Positions 34,343-43,659 of a stretch of 64,000 bases of DNA are shown here, one piece after another (the stretch's first letter is position 1; each line of letters opens with the position of its first letter). The stretch spans positions 310,001-374,000 of the forward strand of contig CBDFLS010000002.1 of assembly GCA_965249185.1 (NCBI GenBank). Direction: 5' to 3'. The notes under the pieces were generated by a model that was given only the letters and a program-made list of their open reading frames with translations, made no database searches and was not told the DNA's origin. The translations under genes and the position numbers were made by a program. The stretch is from CBDFLS01 sp965249185. GTDB taxonomy: Bacteria > Chloroflexota > Dehalococcoidia > Lucifugimonadales > Australimonadaceae.

Positions 34343-34730
34343 TGCCTTCCTGACCTCCGAGACCAGCAATGGCTGCAACGAGGAGCGCAAGCGCCGCTGG
34401 CAAATAGAACATGCCGATGGAAGCTATCGCTAACGCACTGAATCCCAGAAGCACGACGGCGGGACCCCAAAGAACCACTTTTCGTACCGTCTGGCTCCTA
34501 GCGGTGAGCCGAAGGGCCAACAAAGCAATGCCGGTCAACAGGATAGGCACTAGCAGCAACAAGATTACATACAGGCCATTCGCTTCTATTGCCGTAGTGC
34601 TATACCGAGTCACCTCCCCGCCAGGCTCACCAGGGAGTGTCGGGGTTACTGATTCACCCTGGTACACGGGTCCGAATGCAAAGAAGACGCCGGCGGCCCA
34701 AGCAAAGGCATGGGCGACCCATGCAGACAC
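34329..34730 (-). CDS. Small membrane protein, three predicted helices
   Basis: This 133-residue protein is of unknown function. It has hydrophobic segments at about residues 5-20, 50-72 and 85-122. A Pro/Glu-rich loop follows the first helix. It overlaps the start of the NmrA-like gene by 14 bases. Confidence 0.6.
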   Translation of the reverse strand: MSAWVAHAFAWAAGVFFAFGPVYQGESVTPTLPGEPGGEVTRYSTTAIEANGLYVILLLLVPILLTGIALLALRLTARSQTVRKVVLWGPAVVLLGFSALAIASIGMFYLPAALALLVAAIAGLGGQEGNEPI

Positions 34731-34947
34731 TGTCGCTACGCCGATAGACCTCAGATGTCCCTCCGTACCAAGCGCTACTACGTTTCGTGCATCGGACTCC
34801 CGAATATCACGAAGCGCCGGAGTTGAGATGGCTAGAACCCCGGCATGGTAAAATCGAACCTTAGATGCCCCTCTATTCTAGTAGGGTTCGTTGGATTTGA
34901 CGACATTGCTGTAGTAATTGCATTCATGAAGACGAAGAAGCTTCGGT

Positions 34948-35565
34948 ATGAGTCGGAGATTCACATACTCTGCAATTCTGGTAGTAACGCTGACGTTGAT
35001 CGCCGCTGCGGGGATTTTGTACGCCCGAGGCACGGGTGGTTACGAATCGGCATCTGGTCACAAATGGAAGATATCCCACGAGGCCGCTCCTCGAACGATA
35101 GACCCTAGGATTGCAAGGCAGATGCCTCTAGCAGACGCGTCGAGTCAAATCTACGAGCTTTGGCAGAGAGAAGGCTTGCAAGGCTTCACAGGGATGCGGT
35201 TTGACAATGCCAAGGGGGAAGTAATCCTCTACTGGAAGGGACAAGTCCCTCACAGGATGGCCGCGCTTGTGCGGACGTTGCGGACCAGCGTCCCAGTTCG
35301 AGTAGTTGAAAGACCCTACTCACTCGTAGAGCTTCAGCGGGAAGCAAGGCGGCTTGTCGAACTTGATCTCTCCGGGGCAGGCGTTAATGTCACTGAGGCA
35401 GGACCTCTCCCTGATTTCTCAGGAATAGGAGTCGGGATTGAACCCACTGAGCGGCTTGACTCGGCGCAACAGATCGACCGGGCCCGTCAGGTCATCGAGA
35501 GTGATTTCCTTCTCGAATTCACAGTTGCCCCAGCGCTGGAACCATTGATTTCTCCTAATCGTTAG
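34948..35565 (+). CDS. Exported protein of unknown function
   Basis: This protein of 205 residues has an N-terminal signal or anchor helix (SAILVVTLTLIAAAGILYA). The mature part has GEVILYWKGQVPHRMAALV, a pattern that reminds me of pro-domains of secreted serine peptidases, but no peptidase follows. No close neighbour shares its strand. I do not recognise the family. Confidence 0.6.
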   Translation: MSRRFTYSAILVVTLTLIAAAGILYARGTGGYESASGHKWKISHEAAPRTIDPRIARQMPLADASSQIYELWQREGLQGFTGMRFDNAKGEVILYWKGQVPHRMAALVRTLRTSVPVRVVERPYSLVELQREARRLVELDLSGAGVNVTEAGPLPDFSGIGVGIEPTERLDSAQQIDRARQVIESDFLLEFTVAPALEPLISPNR

Positions 35566-35734
35566 CGGGGTTCCTATTTGGCCTCGTCCTGCGATGTTGC
35601 CCAAATGGACCGAGCGATAGCCCAATTCCAGCTATGGCCGCGCCCTTTGCAACCCCCGCAGTTGCAACGGCGACCCCGGCGGCAGGGGCTGGCCCTTGGA
35701 TATGTCTTTTGCCGCCCGTTCAGTCTTGGTTAGC

Positions 35735-36355
35735 CTAAGGGGACGACATCCGACACCTACCCGAGTAGCCGATAGTTCGTCCGAATACCGGATGGGTCAT
35801 CTCAAAGTTGACACTGAAACTGGCTTCACTCTCTCCGGTCTCGGTGGTGCAGCCACCTCCGAAAGGCGAGACCCAGGTGGGGAATCCAATAATCAGCCCA
35901 AGAAAAGGTACCCTTAACACGTACTTCCGGATGTCATAGACCAAGCTTCCTACGTCGTCAACTCGCAAGTCCGACTCTACCCCCAGACCCCATCTCGTAG
36001 TTTCCATGATTCTATGGTCGCCTGAGAATTCCATGTGAGAAGAGAACGTCACGTCCCTACGAGAGCTGTCGTTGCCGAAGAAGGTCCTGAGCCAATGCAT
36101 CACGCCCGAACCATCGACTCGGCTGTGCACGGTGAATTCAACATTCTCTCCGCTGCGCGGGACCGGGGCACGGAACAGCATGTATGAGAGCAATGCTACT
36201 GGCCTGATTGCCGTCTTAACATTGATACTGTCCATGACCCCACTCAAGACCACCGTTGGTTCAGAGTAGTGCTTACGCACCGCCGTGTGTAGATTGATAA
36301 AGTCGTCCCCCAATGCGCGGGCGATGGGAGAGCTGTTAGCGGGGTATCCCGTCAT
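35735..36355 (-). CDS. DUF4166-domain protein
   Basis: This 206-residue soluble protein matches the DUF4166 pattern: an N-terminal ALGDDFINLHTAVRKHY, and a C-terminal HPVFGRTIGYSGRC. Function is unknown; in other bacteria the domain often accompanies saccharopine dehydrogenase-like or NAD(P)-binding proteins, and an NmrA-like gene lies nearby. There is no strong ribosome binding site before the ATG. Confidence 0.7.
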   Translation of the reverse strand: MTGYPANSSPIARALGDDFINLHTAVRKHYSEPTVVLSGVMDSINVKTAIRPVALLSYMLFRAPVPRSGENVEFTVHSRVDGSGVMHWLRTFFGNDSSRRDVTFSSHMEFSGDHRIMETTRWGLGVESDLRVDDVGSLVYDIRKYVLRVPFLGLIIGFPTWVSPFGGGCTTETGESEASFSVNFEMTHPVFGRTIGYSGRCRMSSP

Positions 36356-36641
36356 GCGTCGCGGCTTCCTCTCTTGGGACCCTCAGGGCATTCCTAGCCC
36401 AAGGCCAATGTCAGACTGTTAACCTGAATCTCAAGGTGAATTTCTTGATTTCGTCAAGTTTGGTGGAGAGTGTGGGATTCGAGCTCGCCGCAGCGCAAGT
36501 CATTACGATCTTCGAGGACTGATTCTTGGTCAAGCCAGCCTGGATGCCAATTGGTCATTTCTGTCTGAGTCGCGTGGGTTGTGGCGCTTTCCCTTACGGT
36601 GTCCATCGAGCGTCTTGGCGGCCCACTCGCCGTGCTGGCTC
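36356..36641. other. Intergenic region with recombinase-tail-like motif
   Basis: No gene is seen. CGTCAAGTTTGGTGG (36,452-36,466) matches the 3' end of rec2 (13,617-13,631, reverse strand), where it encodes VKFGG. It may be a scar of a past element or chance. Confidence 0.4.
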
Positions 36642-39215
36642 TCATAGCCTGGGGTCAACCGGCTCGCTTTCCAGGGCAAGCACAGCGAAGGCGCACTCAT
36701 GTACCCGGTAGAGAGGCTCTCCCTCGACAAAACGCCTGAGACCTTCTACACCCAATGCAAACTCCCGAAGCGCCAGCGACCGCTTCGTGGAGAGGCCGCG
36801 ATTCCGCAGGCGTTCTATGTTCTCCCGCAGAGTGTACTCCGGCCCGTAGATGATGCGCAGGTACTCGGGGCCCCGGCACTTCATGGCGGGCTGCACCATG
36901 CCCCGCTTCCCGGTGGCGATAAAGTCCATAGGCTTCACTACCATACCCTCTCCGCCCTTGCCAGTCAGTTCGTCCCACCAACGTATGGCCTCAAGCTCGT
37001 CCGGGGCGTTGAGGTCTACTACCTGATGCCTGGTAGCTTGGAACAATCCGGGATCGGCCTGGCACAAGCGCTTGGACACGTCCATGTGCCAAAGATGGGT
37101 CTTTTCTGTATGCACCTGGCTCTCGCTGGCCATCAGGTGGAACGGCGCCAGCCGGATGTCGGCGAGCGACGTTACCGGCCAGCAGTACCGTGCATAGGCG
37201 TCGCTGTAGAGTTGGGCCAGGCGCAGCCGCTCTTCGACTCCGGGCAGGCTCTCGCTGGCGTCAATACCCCGCTCTGCCGTCTGCCGGAGGAGCGCTTCCG
37301 CGGCCGTGAGGCTGACCCGCGCCGCTGCGCCTACCGCCGCATACTGTTCGCGGAGCAGCCCCTGCGCCTTGACGGACCACGGCATGAGTTCACTGTCCAG
37401 CACCACCCAGTCGGTCCCCAGTTCCGACCAAAGACCCGCGTCGGCAAGCGCCGAGCCGACACGTTCCAGAAACTGCGCCTCGAGGGCGAGGTCTTCAAAG
37501 AACCTTCTTCCTGTCCGTGTGTAGCAGGCGCCAATTCCCTCGCCGGTGATGCCGAACCGCCGCTCGATCGCTGCGGCGTCCCGCCCAGCCACGACGATGG
37601 CCCGTGAACCCATATGTTTTTCTTCGCAGACCACGCTGGAGACGCCGTTATTGCGGAAGTAGGCAAATACCTCTGTTGGATGTTCCAGCATACCGGGGAG
37701 TCTGGAGCTATCGCATGGGGATATGGTGGGCGGAAGGTACACCAGCCAGCGGGGGTCCAGGGCAAAACGGCTCATCACCTCCAGCGCCGCGGTAGCGTTC
37801 TCTTCCCGAACCGTGATATTGCCGCGCAGCCGCGTCGCTACGATACGTTTCCCCAGCACGTCGTCAATGTCAAGGAGGTTCGCCGCGCGAGCCTCGGCCG
37901 GCGCGAAGGGTTCTTCCGTCCGGGCGGCCTCAGCCAAAGGTTTCACTGGCTCATAGTAGACCCGAGCCGCAGGAACCGATACCAGCTCTTTTTCTGGGTA
38001 GCGGAGCGCGGTCAGCTTGCCGCCAAAGACACAGCCCGTATCTATGTTAATGGTACTGTTTAGCCAGGCGGGATCCACAACCGGAGTATGACCGTAAACC
38101 ACCATCGCCCGGCCACGGTAACCGGCGGCCCAGTTGCCCCGCACCGGGAGACCGAACTCGTCGGTCTCTCCGGTGGTCTCGCCATATAGGCAGAAATCCC
38201 GGACCCGCGCGGAGGCCCGGCCCTGGTATTCTGACTTCATCCCCGCGTGGGCCACCACCAGCCCGCCATCATCAAGCACATAGTGGCTAATAAGTCCGTC
38301 TAGGAACTCGGCAACCCGCTGCCGGAACGCCGGGGACTCCAGTTCCAGTTGCGCCAGTGATTCGGCCAATCCGTGCGATACCTGCACATTCCGGCCCCGG
38401 AGCTTGCGGAGGAGCTTGGACTCGTGGTTGCCCGCGACGCACAGCGCCACGCCGTCGGACGCCATGGCCATCACCAGCTTCAGCACTTTGGCGACGCCCG
38501 GGCCGCGGTCCACGAGGTCGCCGACGAATACGGCTTTCCGGCCCTCCGGGTGGGTTGCCGAAAAGCCGGTTTCCCCGTCAGCGTCGGCGCGGGTCTCCAA
38601 TCTGTAGCCGAGACGTTCGAGGAGGATGGCCAGTTCGTCGTAGCACCCGTGGACATCACCGATGATGTCGAATGGCCCGTGTTCGTGCTGTAAGTTGACC
38701 CACAGGGGCACGCGTTCAACGGTGGCCGCTTCCACTTCCTCGGGAGAGTTGAGCACGAACACGTGCCGGAAGCCCTCGCGTTTCAGCCCGCGCAGCGACC
38801 GCCGGAGCTGTTCCGCCTGCCGATGCACCACTTGCGAGCCAAACGGCCGGTTGGCGCGTCCTTTGTTGCGGGCCAGGCACAGAGCCTCCGGCATATTCAG
38901 CACGATGGCCACTGGCAGACAGTCATGTTCCTTGGCTAGTGCCACCAAGGACTTGCGGGCCTGCGGCTGTACGCTGGTGGCGTCAATGACGGTGAGGCGT
39001 CCGGCTCGCAGGCGCGTGGCCGCGATGTAGTTGAGCAGGGCAAAGGCGTCGGGCGTTGCGGCCTGGTCGGTGGCGTCATCCGCCACCATCGCCCGGCAGG
39101 CGTCCGAAGACACCACTTCCGTGGGCTTGAAGTGGCTGGCTGCAAAAGAAGACTTCCCCGATCCCGTTGGGCCAATGAGCGCCACCAGACACAGTTCAGG
39201 AATGGCAATCTTCAT
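36642..39215 (-). CDS. pnkp: Polynucleotide kinase-phosphatase-ligase, RNA repair
   Basis: This is an 857-residue bacterial Pnkp that heals and seals cut RNA. Domain 1 is a kinase with P-loop ALIGPTGSGKSS (about 12-23). Domain 2 is a metallophosphatase with GDVHGCYDE (about 190), VGDLVDRGP, GNHE and YGHTPV. Domain 3 is an adenylyltransferase/ligase-like domain with EEKHMGSRA (candidate Lys about 533) and GGEGMVVKP. The ATG at 39,215 overlaps the hen1 stop, so kinase/ligase and methylase are co-translated. The start is well supported by this overlap. The pair repairs RNAs cut by ribotoxins and protects the repaired site with a 2'-O-methyl mark. Confidence 0.95.
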   Translation of the reverse strand: MKIAIPELCLVALIGPTGSGKSSFAASHFKPTEVVSSDACRAMVADDATDQAATPDAFALLNYIAATRLRAGRLTVIDATSVQPQARKSLVALAKEHDCLPVAIVLNMPEALCLARNKGRANRPFGSQVVHRQAEQLRRSLRGLKREGFRHVFVLNSPEEVEAATVERVPLWVNLQHEHGPFDIIGDVHGCYDELAILLERLGYRLETRADADGETGFSATHPEGRKAVFVGDLVDRGPGVAKVLKLVMAMASDGVALCVAGNHESKLLRKLRGRNVQVSHGLAESLAQLELESPAFRQRVAEFLDGLISHYVLDDGGLVVAHAGMKSEYQGRASARVRDFCLYGETTGETDEFGLPVRGNWAAGYRGRAMVVYGHTPVVDPAWLNSTINIDTGCVFGGKLTALRYPEKELVSVPAARVYYEPVKPLAEAARTEEPFAPAEARAANLLDIDDVLGKRIVATRLRGNITVREENATAALEVMSRFALDPRWLVYLPPTISPCDSSRLPGMLEHPTEVFAYFRNNGVSSVVCEEKHMGSRAIVVAGRDAAAIERRFGITGEGIGACYTRTGRRFFEDLALEAQFLERVGSALADAGLWSELGTDWVVLDSELMPWSVKAQGLLREQYAAVGAAARVSLTAAEALLRQTAERGIDASESLPGVEERLRLAQLYSDAYARYCWPVTSLADIRLAPFHLMASESQVHTEKTHLWHMDVSKRLCQADPGLFQATRHQVVDLNAPDELEAIRWWDELTGKGGEGMVVKPMDFIATGKRGMVQPAMKCRGPEYLRIIYGPEYTLRENIERLRNRGLSTKRSLALREFALGVEGLRRFVEGEPLYRVHECAFAVLALESEPVDPRL

Positions 39216-40612
39216 TGGGTAAAGATCCCCATCTGAGTCGGCGCGCCGTAATCGGGGTGCTCGGGGCCAATGTCCTGGAAACGCACATCGTACCTGCGGC
39301 GCTCCGCTGCCTGCCTCGCCCAAATCTGGAATTGTCCCCGTGTCCACTCGAACCGGTGGTCCCTGTGCCGGAACTCTCCGGCGGGCAGCCCGCCGAAGAG
39401 GGTGTTGTACTCTGCATTGGGCGTCGTGATCAGCACCGCGCCGGGTTTAGCGGACCCGAATACGACCTCCTCAAAGGCGTCAAGCCGTGGGGCGTCTATA
39501 TGCTCGATCACTTCCATTGCTACTGCAGCGTCAAAGCCGGACAGCCGCTTGTCCCGGTAGGTGAGGGAACCGTGCAGCAGGGTGATGCGCTCCCGCTGCT
39601 GAGTGGGCAGGGAATCGAGGCGCAGGCGCAGGCTCGCTGTTTCCAACGCCCGGTGGGAGACGTCCAGTCCGGTTACCGAACGAATCGCAGGCTCCCCGAG
39701 CAACTCTCCAATCAGTCTTCCTTCACCACAACCAAGGTCCAGCACCCTGGTTGCCCCAAGGGTGCGGAGCGTGGCCAGCACTGCTTGTATGCGCTGCTCT
39801 CCCAGTCGAAGCGGGGCTTCAAGCCGCTCCTCTTCCTGTTCCTGCCGCGCTGCGGTGATATCCGGGTCGGCCTGGCCGGCTTCCAGCAATTGGGCCAGCG
39901 CCTGGCGCACCAGGCCGCGCTGATGCTTCAGGTAGCGGTGGGAGATCAGGTCCCGCTGGGGATGGCTGCCCAACCACCCCTCGCCGAAGCGCAGCAGCTT
40001 GTCTACTTCATCGTCGCCGACCCAGTAATGCTTGTCGTCGTCCAGTACCGGCAGCAGCACATGCAGGTGGGCCAGCAGGTCCCGGAGCCGGGATTCCGAT
40101 GTGAGGCGCACGCTGAAGTACGGGCTGGCGCCCCACTCAGGGAAGCGCGTATCGAGCGGGTGTCCCTGAATCTCAACAGTGTAGCCGAGCGGCTCAAACA
40201 AGCCCTGGATGAGGTCCGCTCCGTCTCTGGATGGTACCACTGCGATGCGGGCTTCCAGCGGAATGGCCGACTCCGCCAGCTCCGGGCGCTCCTTGCTTGT
40301 GCCGGCGAGGGCGCTGCCGAATACGGACGCAATCGCCACGCTCAAGTGGGATGATGCCACGTACGGGCGGTCGTTCACGTATTGTTCCAGCCAGCCGCCG
40401 GAAGTGGGCGCTCCGGGCTTGGGACGTACCAAGCCCACCGGATCGATACCCAGGAGCAGCGCTACGGTGCAGCGGTCGCGCTCCGCTTCAGGGTAGAAAA
40501 CATCAGCCCGCCCGAATGGCAGCGTGAACGACTGCAGCCGGCCCGGGTTTTTATGCAGCAGGAACCCAAGGTCGGTCGCCGGCTGATGCGTCGTAGATAT
40601 GGTGAGCAACAC
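39212..40612 (-). CDS. hen1: Hen1 3'-terminal RNA 2'-O-methyltransferase
   Basis: This protein of about 466 residues is the partner of Pnkp. The N-terminal half (LLTISTTHQPATDLGFLLHKNP) is the bacterial Hen1 N-domain that supports ligation. The C-terminal half is a SAM methyltransferase with VLDLGCGEGRLIGELL, GLDVS, and the metal-binding EVIEHIDAPRL and HRDHRFEW. The likely start is GTG at 40,612 or TTG at 40,609, as the family begins with LLTI. No strong Shine-Dalgarno site is visible. Confidence 0.95.
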   Translation of the reverse strand: MLLTISTTHQPATDLGFLLHKNPGRLQSFTLPFGRADVFYPEAERDRCTVALLLGIDPVGLVRPKPGAPTSGGWLEQYVNDRPYVASSHLSVAIASVFGSALAGTSKERPELAESAIPLEARIAVVPSRDGADLIQGLFEPLGYTVEIQGHPLDTRFPEWGASPYFSVRLTSESRLRDLLAHLHVLLPVLDDDKHYWVGDDEVDKLLRFGEGWLGSHPQRDLISHRYLKHQRGLVRQALAQLLEAGQADPDITAARQEQEEERLEAPLRLGEQRIQAVLATLRTLGATRVLDLGCGEGRLIGELLGEPAIRSVTGLDVSHRALETASLRLRLDSLPTQQRERITLLHGSLTYRDKRLSGFDAAVAMEVIEHIDAPRLDAFEEVVFGSAKPGAVLITTPNAEYNTLFGGLPAGEFRHRDHRFEWTRGQFQIWARQAAERRRYDVRFQDIGPEHPDYGAPTQMGIFTQ

Positions 40613-40904
40613 AGCATCAATCGTAGGGCAGACGCACCTGGTTATCAAGGTCAGCACTATTCTGGACAGGAACGAAGAGCCGTCAGGCGCAGCCAGGGCG
40701 GGTGTCAGTCACGGGGTATGTGCCTGACTTCCCAAGGGGAACCAATGGTCGGCTGGAAGCGTCTTGGCCTCCCTCCTTCGGCGCTCTCCCACCTCATCAG
40801 CAACAACATAGAGTCAATTCGCTAGTGAACTAGATTGACACGTTGTAGAATCAATGCAATACATTGTGACCTAGGGAAATTCTTAACTCTGAAGGGGGTA
40901 AACC
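40613..40904. other. Intergenic region between hen1 and the VOC gene
   Basis: This is a divergent promoter region. AAGGGGG (about 40,892-40,898) is the ribosome binding site for the VOC gene. No other feature was recognised. Confidence 0.4.
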
Positions 40905-41660
40905 ATGGGGAACCCAGTAGTGCACTTTGAAATTGCCGGCCCGGATGGGCCTGCTCTGCGGCAGTTCTATAGCGACCTGTTCGGGTGGAAGATTGAGGTG
41001 CAGAGCGAAGAGATGGGCAACTACGGTTTTGTGTCCGCAAATGAGGGCGGCATCGGTGGCGGCATGTTTCCTACAACTGAGGATATTCCGGCGCGCAGCT
41101 ACGTTACCTTCTATGTGCAGGTTGACGACCTTCAAGCGGCGCTGGATAAGGTGGCCGGTATAGGTGGGAGCGTCATCATGCCACCGATGGAGATAGTGCC
41201 CGGCATGGGCTCCATCGCTTTCTTTGGGGACCCTGCCGACAACACCATAGGGCTGTATGCACCACCGCCGGAATGGGACGGACAGATGCCCCCTAAGGGG
41301 GACGGTCCACCGGTGGCGCATTTCGAGGTTGGAGGCAGCGACGCCGCGGTGCTCGCCGAATTCTACATCGGGATGTTCGACTGGCAAATCGACCATCTCG
41401 AGGAGGCCAACTACCGCCTCATCCAACAGGAATCTGGAGGGATTGGCGGCGGCATCTTCCAGCACACAGAAGGCATGCCGCCCAACCATCCTTCCGTCGC
41501 CGTTATGGTCAACGACCTCCAAGCGTATCTTGACAAGGCCGTAAGCCTGGGCGGCAGCGCCCTCATGCAACCCACAGAGATTCCCGGAGGATTCGGCTCC
41601 ATTGCCATATTCTATGACATCGCTGGCAATCGCATAGCACTCTTCAAGTCCTCTGAGTAG
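40905..41660 (+). CDS. Two-domain VOC (glyoxalase-fold) protein
   Basis: This 251-residue cytoplasmic protein has two tandem VOC domains, residues 1-120 and 130-251. Each has the ordered pattern VVHFE or VAHFE, FYxxxFxW, GGIGGG, a VDDL/VNDL segment, and a final G-I-x-L or R-I-A-L strand. Glyoxalase-fold proteins of this type include dioxygenases, isomerases and antibiotic-binding proteins; the ligand here is unknown. It is a monocistronic gene beside the insertion sequence. Confidence 0.85.
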   Translation: MGNPVVHFEIAGPDGPALRQFYSDLFGWKIEVQSEEMGNYGFVSANEGGIGGGMFPTTEDIPARSYVTFYVQVDDLQAALDKVAGIGGSVIMPPMEIVPGMGSIAFFGDPADNTIGLYAPPPEWDGQMPPKGDGPPVAHFEVGGSDAAVLAEFYIGMFDWQIDHLEEANYRLIQQESGGIGGGIFQHTEGMPPNHPSVAVMVNDLQAYLDKAVSLGGSALMQPTEIPGGFGSIAIFYDIAGNRIALFKSSE

Positions 41661-41817
41661 AAACCGCGCTGGCTGGATTGGCCCGCCGCACTGCGCATCG
41701 GAGCCCCACAGGTATGGGCTGCCAGCCCTGTGGGGGCCACACCTAGCGGGCTAACTTGAACTTTAATACGAAAGTTCTTGATTTTGTATAGTTTGGTGGG
41801 CCGTGTAAGACTGAATT

Positions 41818-43460
41818 GAGCCTGTCTCAGAAGGCCATTGTTGTCAGTCTGATCAGATTCTCGGGTCAGACCAAACAAGAGGGGTGAAGAGATAATTAGC
41901 TTCAGTTAATGAAACGTTTTACGGGACGAGGTTAGGGACCGTCAGGTGGAGGGCTGAAGATGGACGGAGGAACTCCACACCCTCCAAAGTGTGCGCAAGT
42001 TGAAGGCGGTTACTAAGAGGGTCCACTCGGCAGTCACGTTGGAGAGGCCCCGCAACAGGAATCTCCGTGCACCCTGTTGCTCCTTGATGATTCCGAAGAC
42101 TGGCTCGACCAGCTGCTTTCTCAACCTCTGAGCTCCTTTGGCAGCCGCGGTGGACATCCAGGCGCGATGGCGACGTAGCACTTCATCGTGCGGCCCTATG
42201 GCGAGGCTTCGCCCGATCTCCTTGGCTTTGGTACAGGCTCTGAGGGCTGGGCATACCTGACAGATAGCACCTGCAGCCCGGTACAGTCGCAAAGGGACTC
42301 CGTTCACATGTTGTATGCGGACGAACGCGAGCGTTTGCCCCTGGGGACACCTGAAGCTGTCACTGTGCTCGTCATAGGTGAATCTGTCCTTGTGATATGG
42401 GTCTTTGAGGAACCGTTGGCGTGCCTCAGAGACCACCACCTGCTGACCACGACGGTCGCACTCCGCTAGGTGGCTGGCGGCGAAGTATCCGGCGTCGGCC
42501 AATGTCATCTGCGACTTCGTCCCCGTCGTCTCCTCCGACTGCTCCATCATCGGCGTCAACAGGGCGTTGTCATTGACTTCATCTACCACATCCACTGCGG
42601 TGACCAACATACCGGATGTACCCTCTTCCGTCTTCGTAGCCGAGACCATCGCCTGGGCATTGTATCCAGCCACGATTCCACCATGCCTACCCTTCATCAC
42701 CCGGGCCTCTGGATCGGTCAGGTTGATGCGACTATGACGTTTCTGACTGGCGAGGTCGGCCATCGCCAGCCTTACCTGCTCTCTCAGTACCTTCTTGTCG
42801 GCCAATTCCTCAGGCAGGCGGGTAACGGCAGCGTCTTCTCCCGCCTCGTTCTGAGCCTCAAGGTCGGCTATCACCCCCTCCAGACGCTCCAGCAGCCCCC
42901 TCAGTCTCGCAGCATCGTAGCTCCTGTTTACCGAGGCGCTGGAGGATACCTTCGTCCCATCCACCGCCTGGACCGCCAAATCCACTAGCTCCATCGCTAC
43001 CGCCGTGCTTACAGTTCGCTCGAATAGCTTCCTCATGGACCGCCGATGCCCTTTGTAGAACCGCCACAGGGTATTGTGGTCGGGGTGCTGCCACCCGGTC
43101 AGCCACAGGTACGGTATCTGGTCCCGGCAGGCCACTTCCAACTTCCGGCACGAGCGCACTCCCGTCATGAACCCGTATAGCCATACGCTCAATAATGCAC
43201 GGGGGTGGTACGCTGGCGCTCCCATCGAGTCACCTTCTATGTCCACCCCAAGCTCTGACCAGTCCTCCTTGTTCAAGGCGTCTACGATCTCCGCCACAAA
43301 CCTCGCTGGATGATCCTGAGGCAACAACTCGTCTAGGGACGGCGGCAACAACCACATCTGCTCTCGGTCCATATCTCGAAGCGGCATCCGATTCGCTCCT
43401 GTACCGGTGTTGCACCACAGCTTACACCCAAGCCTTCTCACAGACTTCTGAGACAGGCTC
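41818..43460. mobile_element. IS1182-family insertion sequence, complete
   Basis: This 1643-bp element has perfect 16-bp terminal inverted repeats GAGCCTGTCTCAGAAG (41,818-41,833 and, reversed, 43,445-43,460). It contains one transposase gene. The flanks (AGTTTGGTGGGCC at 41,790 and GTTGCGAACTTTTCG after 43,461) resemble, in reverse, the flanks of the MITE-like element at 13,424-13,603, so both may have entered copies of the same short repeat. No exact target duplication was seen. Confidence 0.88.
41942..43387 (-). CDS. IS1182-family DDE transposase
   Basis: This 481-residue transposase starts at MPLRDMDREQMWLLPPSLDELLPQDHPARFV. The N-terminal DUF772-type domain runs to about 110 (AYHPRALLSVWLYGFMTG, LWLTGWQHPDHNTLWRF). 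Next come AVDGTKV (first catalytic Asp), LADAGYF (second Asp), a Cys-rich segment (CPQGQT, CQVCPALRAC), and the Glu-containing EPVFGIIKEQQGARRFLLRG. It appears intact. The longer upstream frame starts outside the element, so the ATG at 43,387 is preferred. Confidence 0.92.
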   Translation of the reverse strand: MPLRDMDREQMWLLPPSLDELLPQDHPARFVAEIVDALNKEDWSELGVDIEGDSMGAPAYHPRALLSVWLYGFMTGVRSCRKLEVACRDQIPYLWLTGWQHPDHNTLWRFYKGHRRSMRKLFERTVSTAVAMELVDLAVQAVDGTKVSSSASVNRSYDAARLRGLLERLEGVIADLEAQNEAGEDAAVTRLPEELADKKVLREQVRLAMADLASQKRHSRINLTDPEARVMKGRHGGIVAGYNAQAMVSATKTEEGTSGMLVTAVDVVDEVNDNALLTPMMEQSEETTGTKSQMTLADAGYFAASHLAECDRRGQQVVVSEARQRFLKDPYHKDRFTYDEHSDSFRCPQGQTLAFVRIQHVNGVPLRLYRAAGAICQVCPALRACTKAKEIGRSLAIGPHDEVLRRHRAWMSTAAAKGAQRLRKQLVEPVFGIIKEQQGARRFLLRGLSNVTAEWTLLVTAFNLRTLWRVWSSSVHLQPST

Positions 43461-43659
43461 AGTTGCGAACTTTTCGCTGGGAGGTTCAACTGTGAGCGAG
43501 GGCCACCTATTCGAGGGCAATGCATCCTGCTGAGCCATTACGCTTGCACGCCGTTTCCTAGTCGCATCGGGGTTGTTCTATTGCGACGATTCCTACATCA
43601 ATGGATCAAATGTATACTGTCTGACCGATGTGAGCAGCTGCACTCGGCACGATGAGCCC

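Noticed and set aside
39215..40354. A 379-codon plus-strand frame
   Set aside because: It is antisense to hen1, whose methyltransferase motifs are unmistakable.
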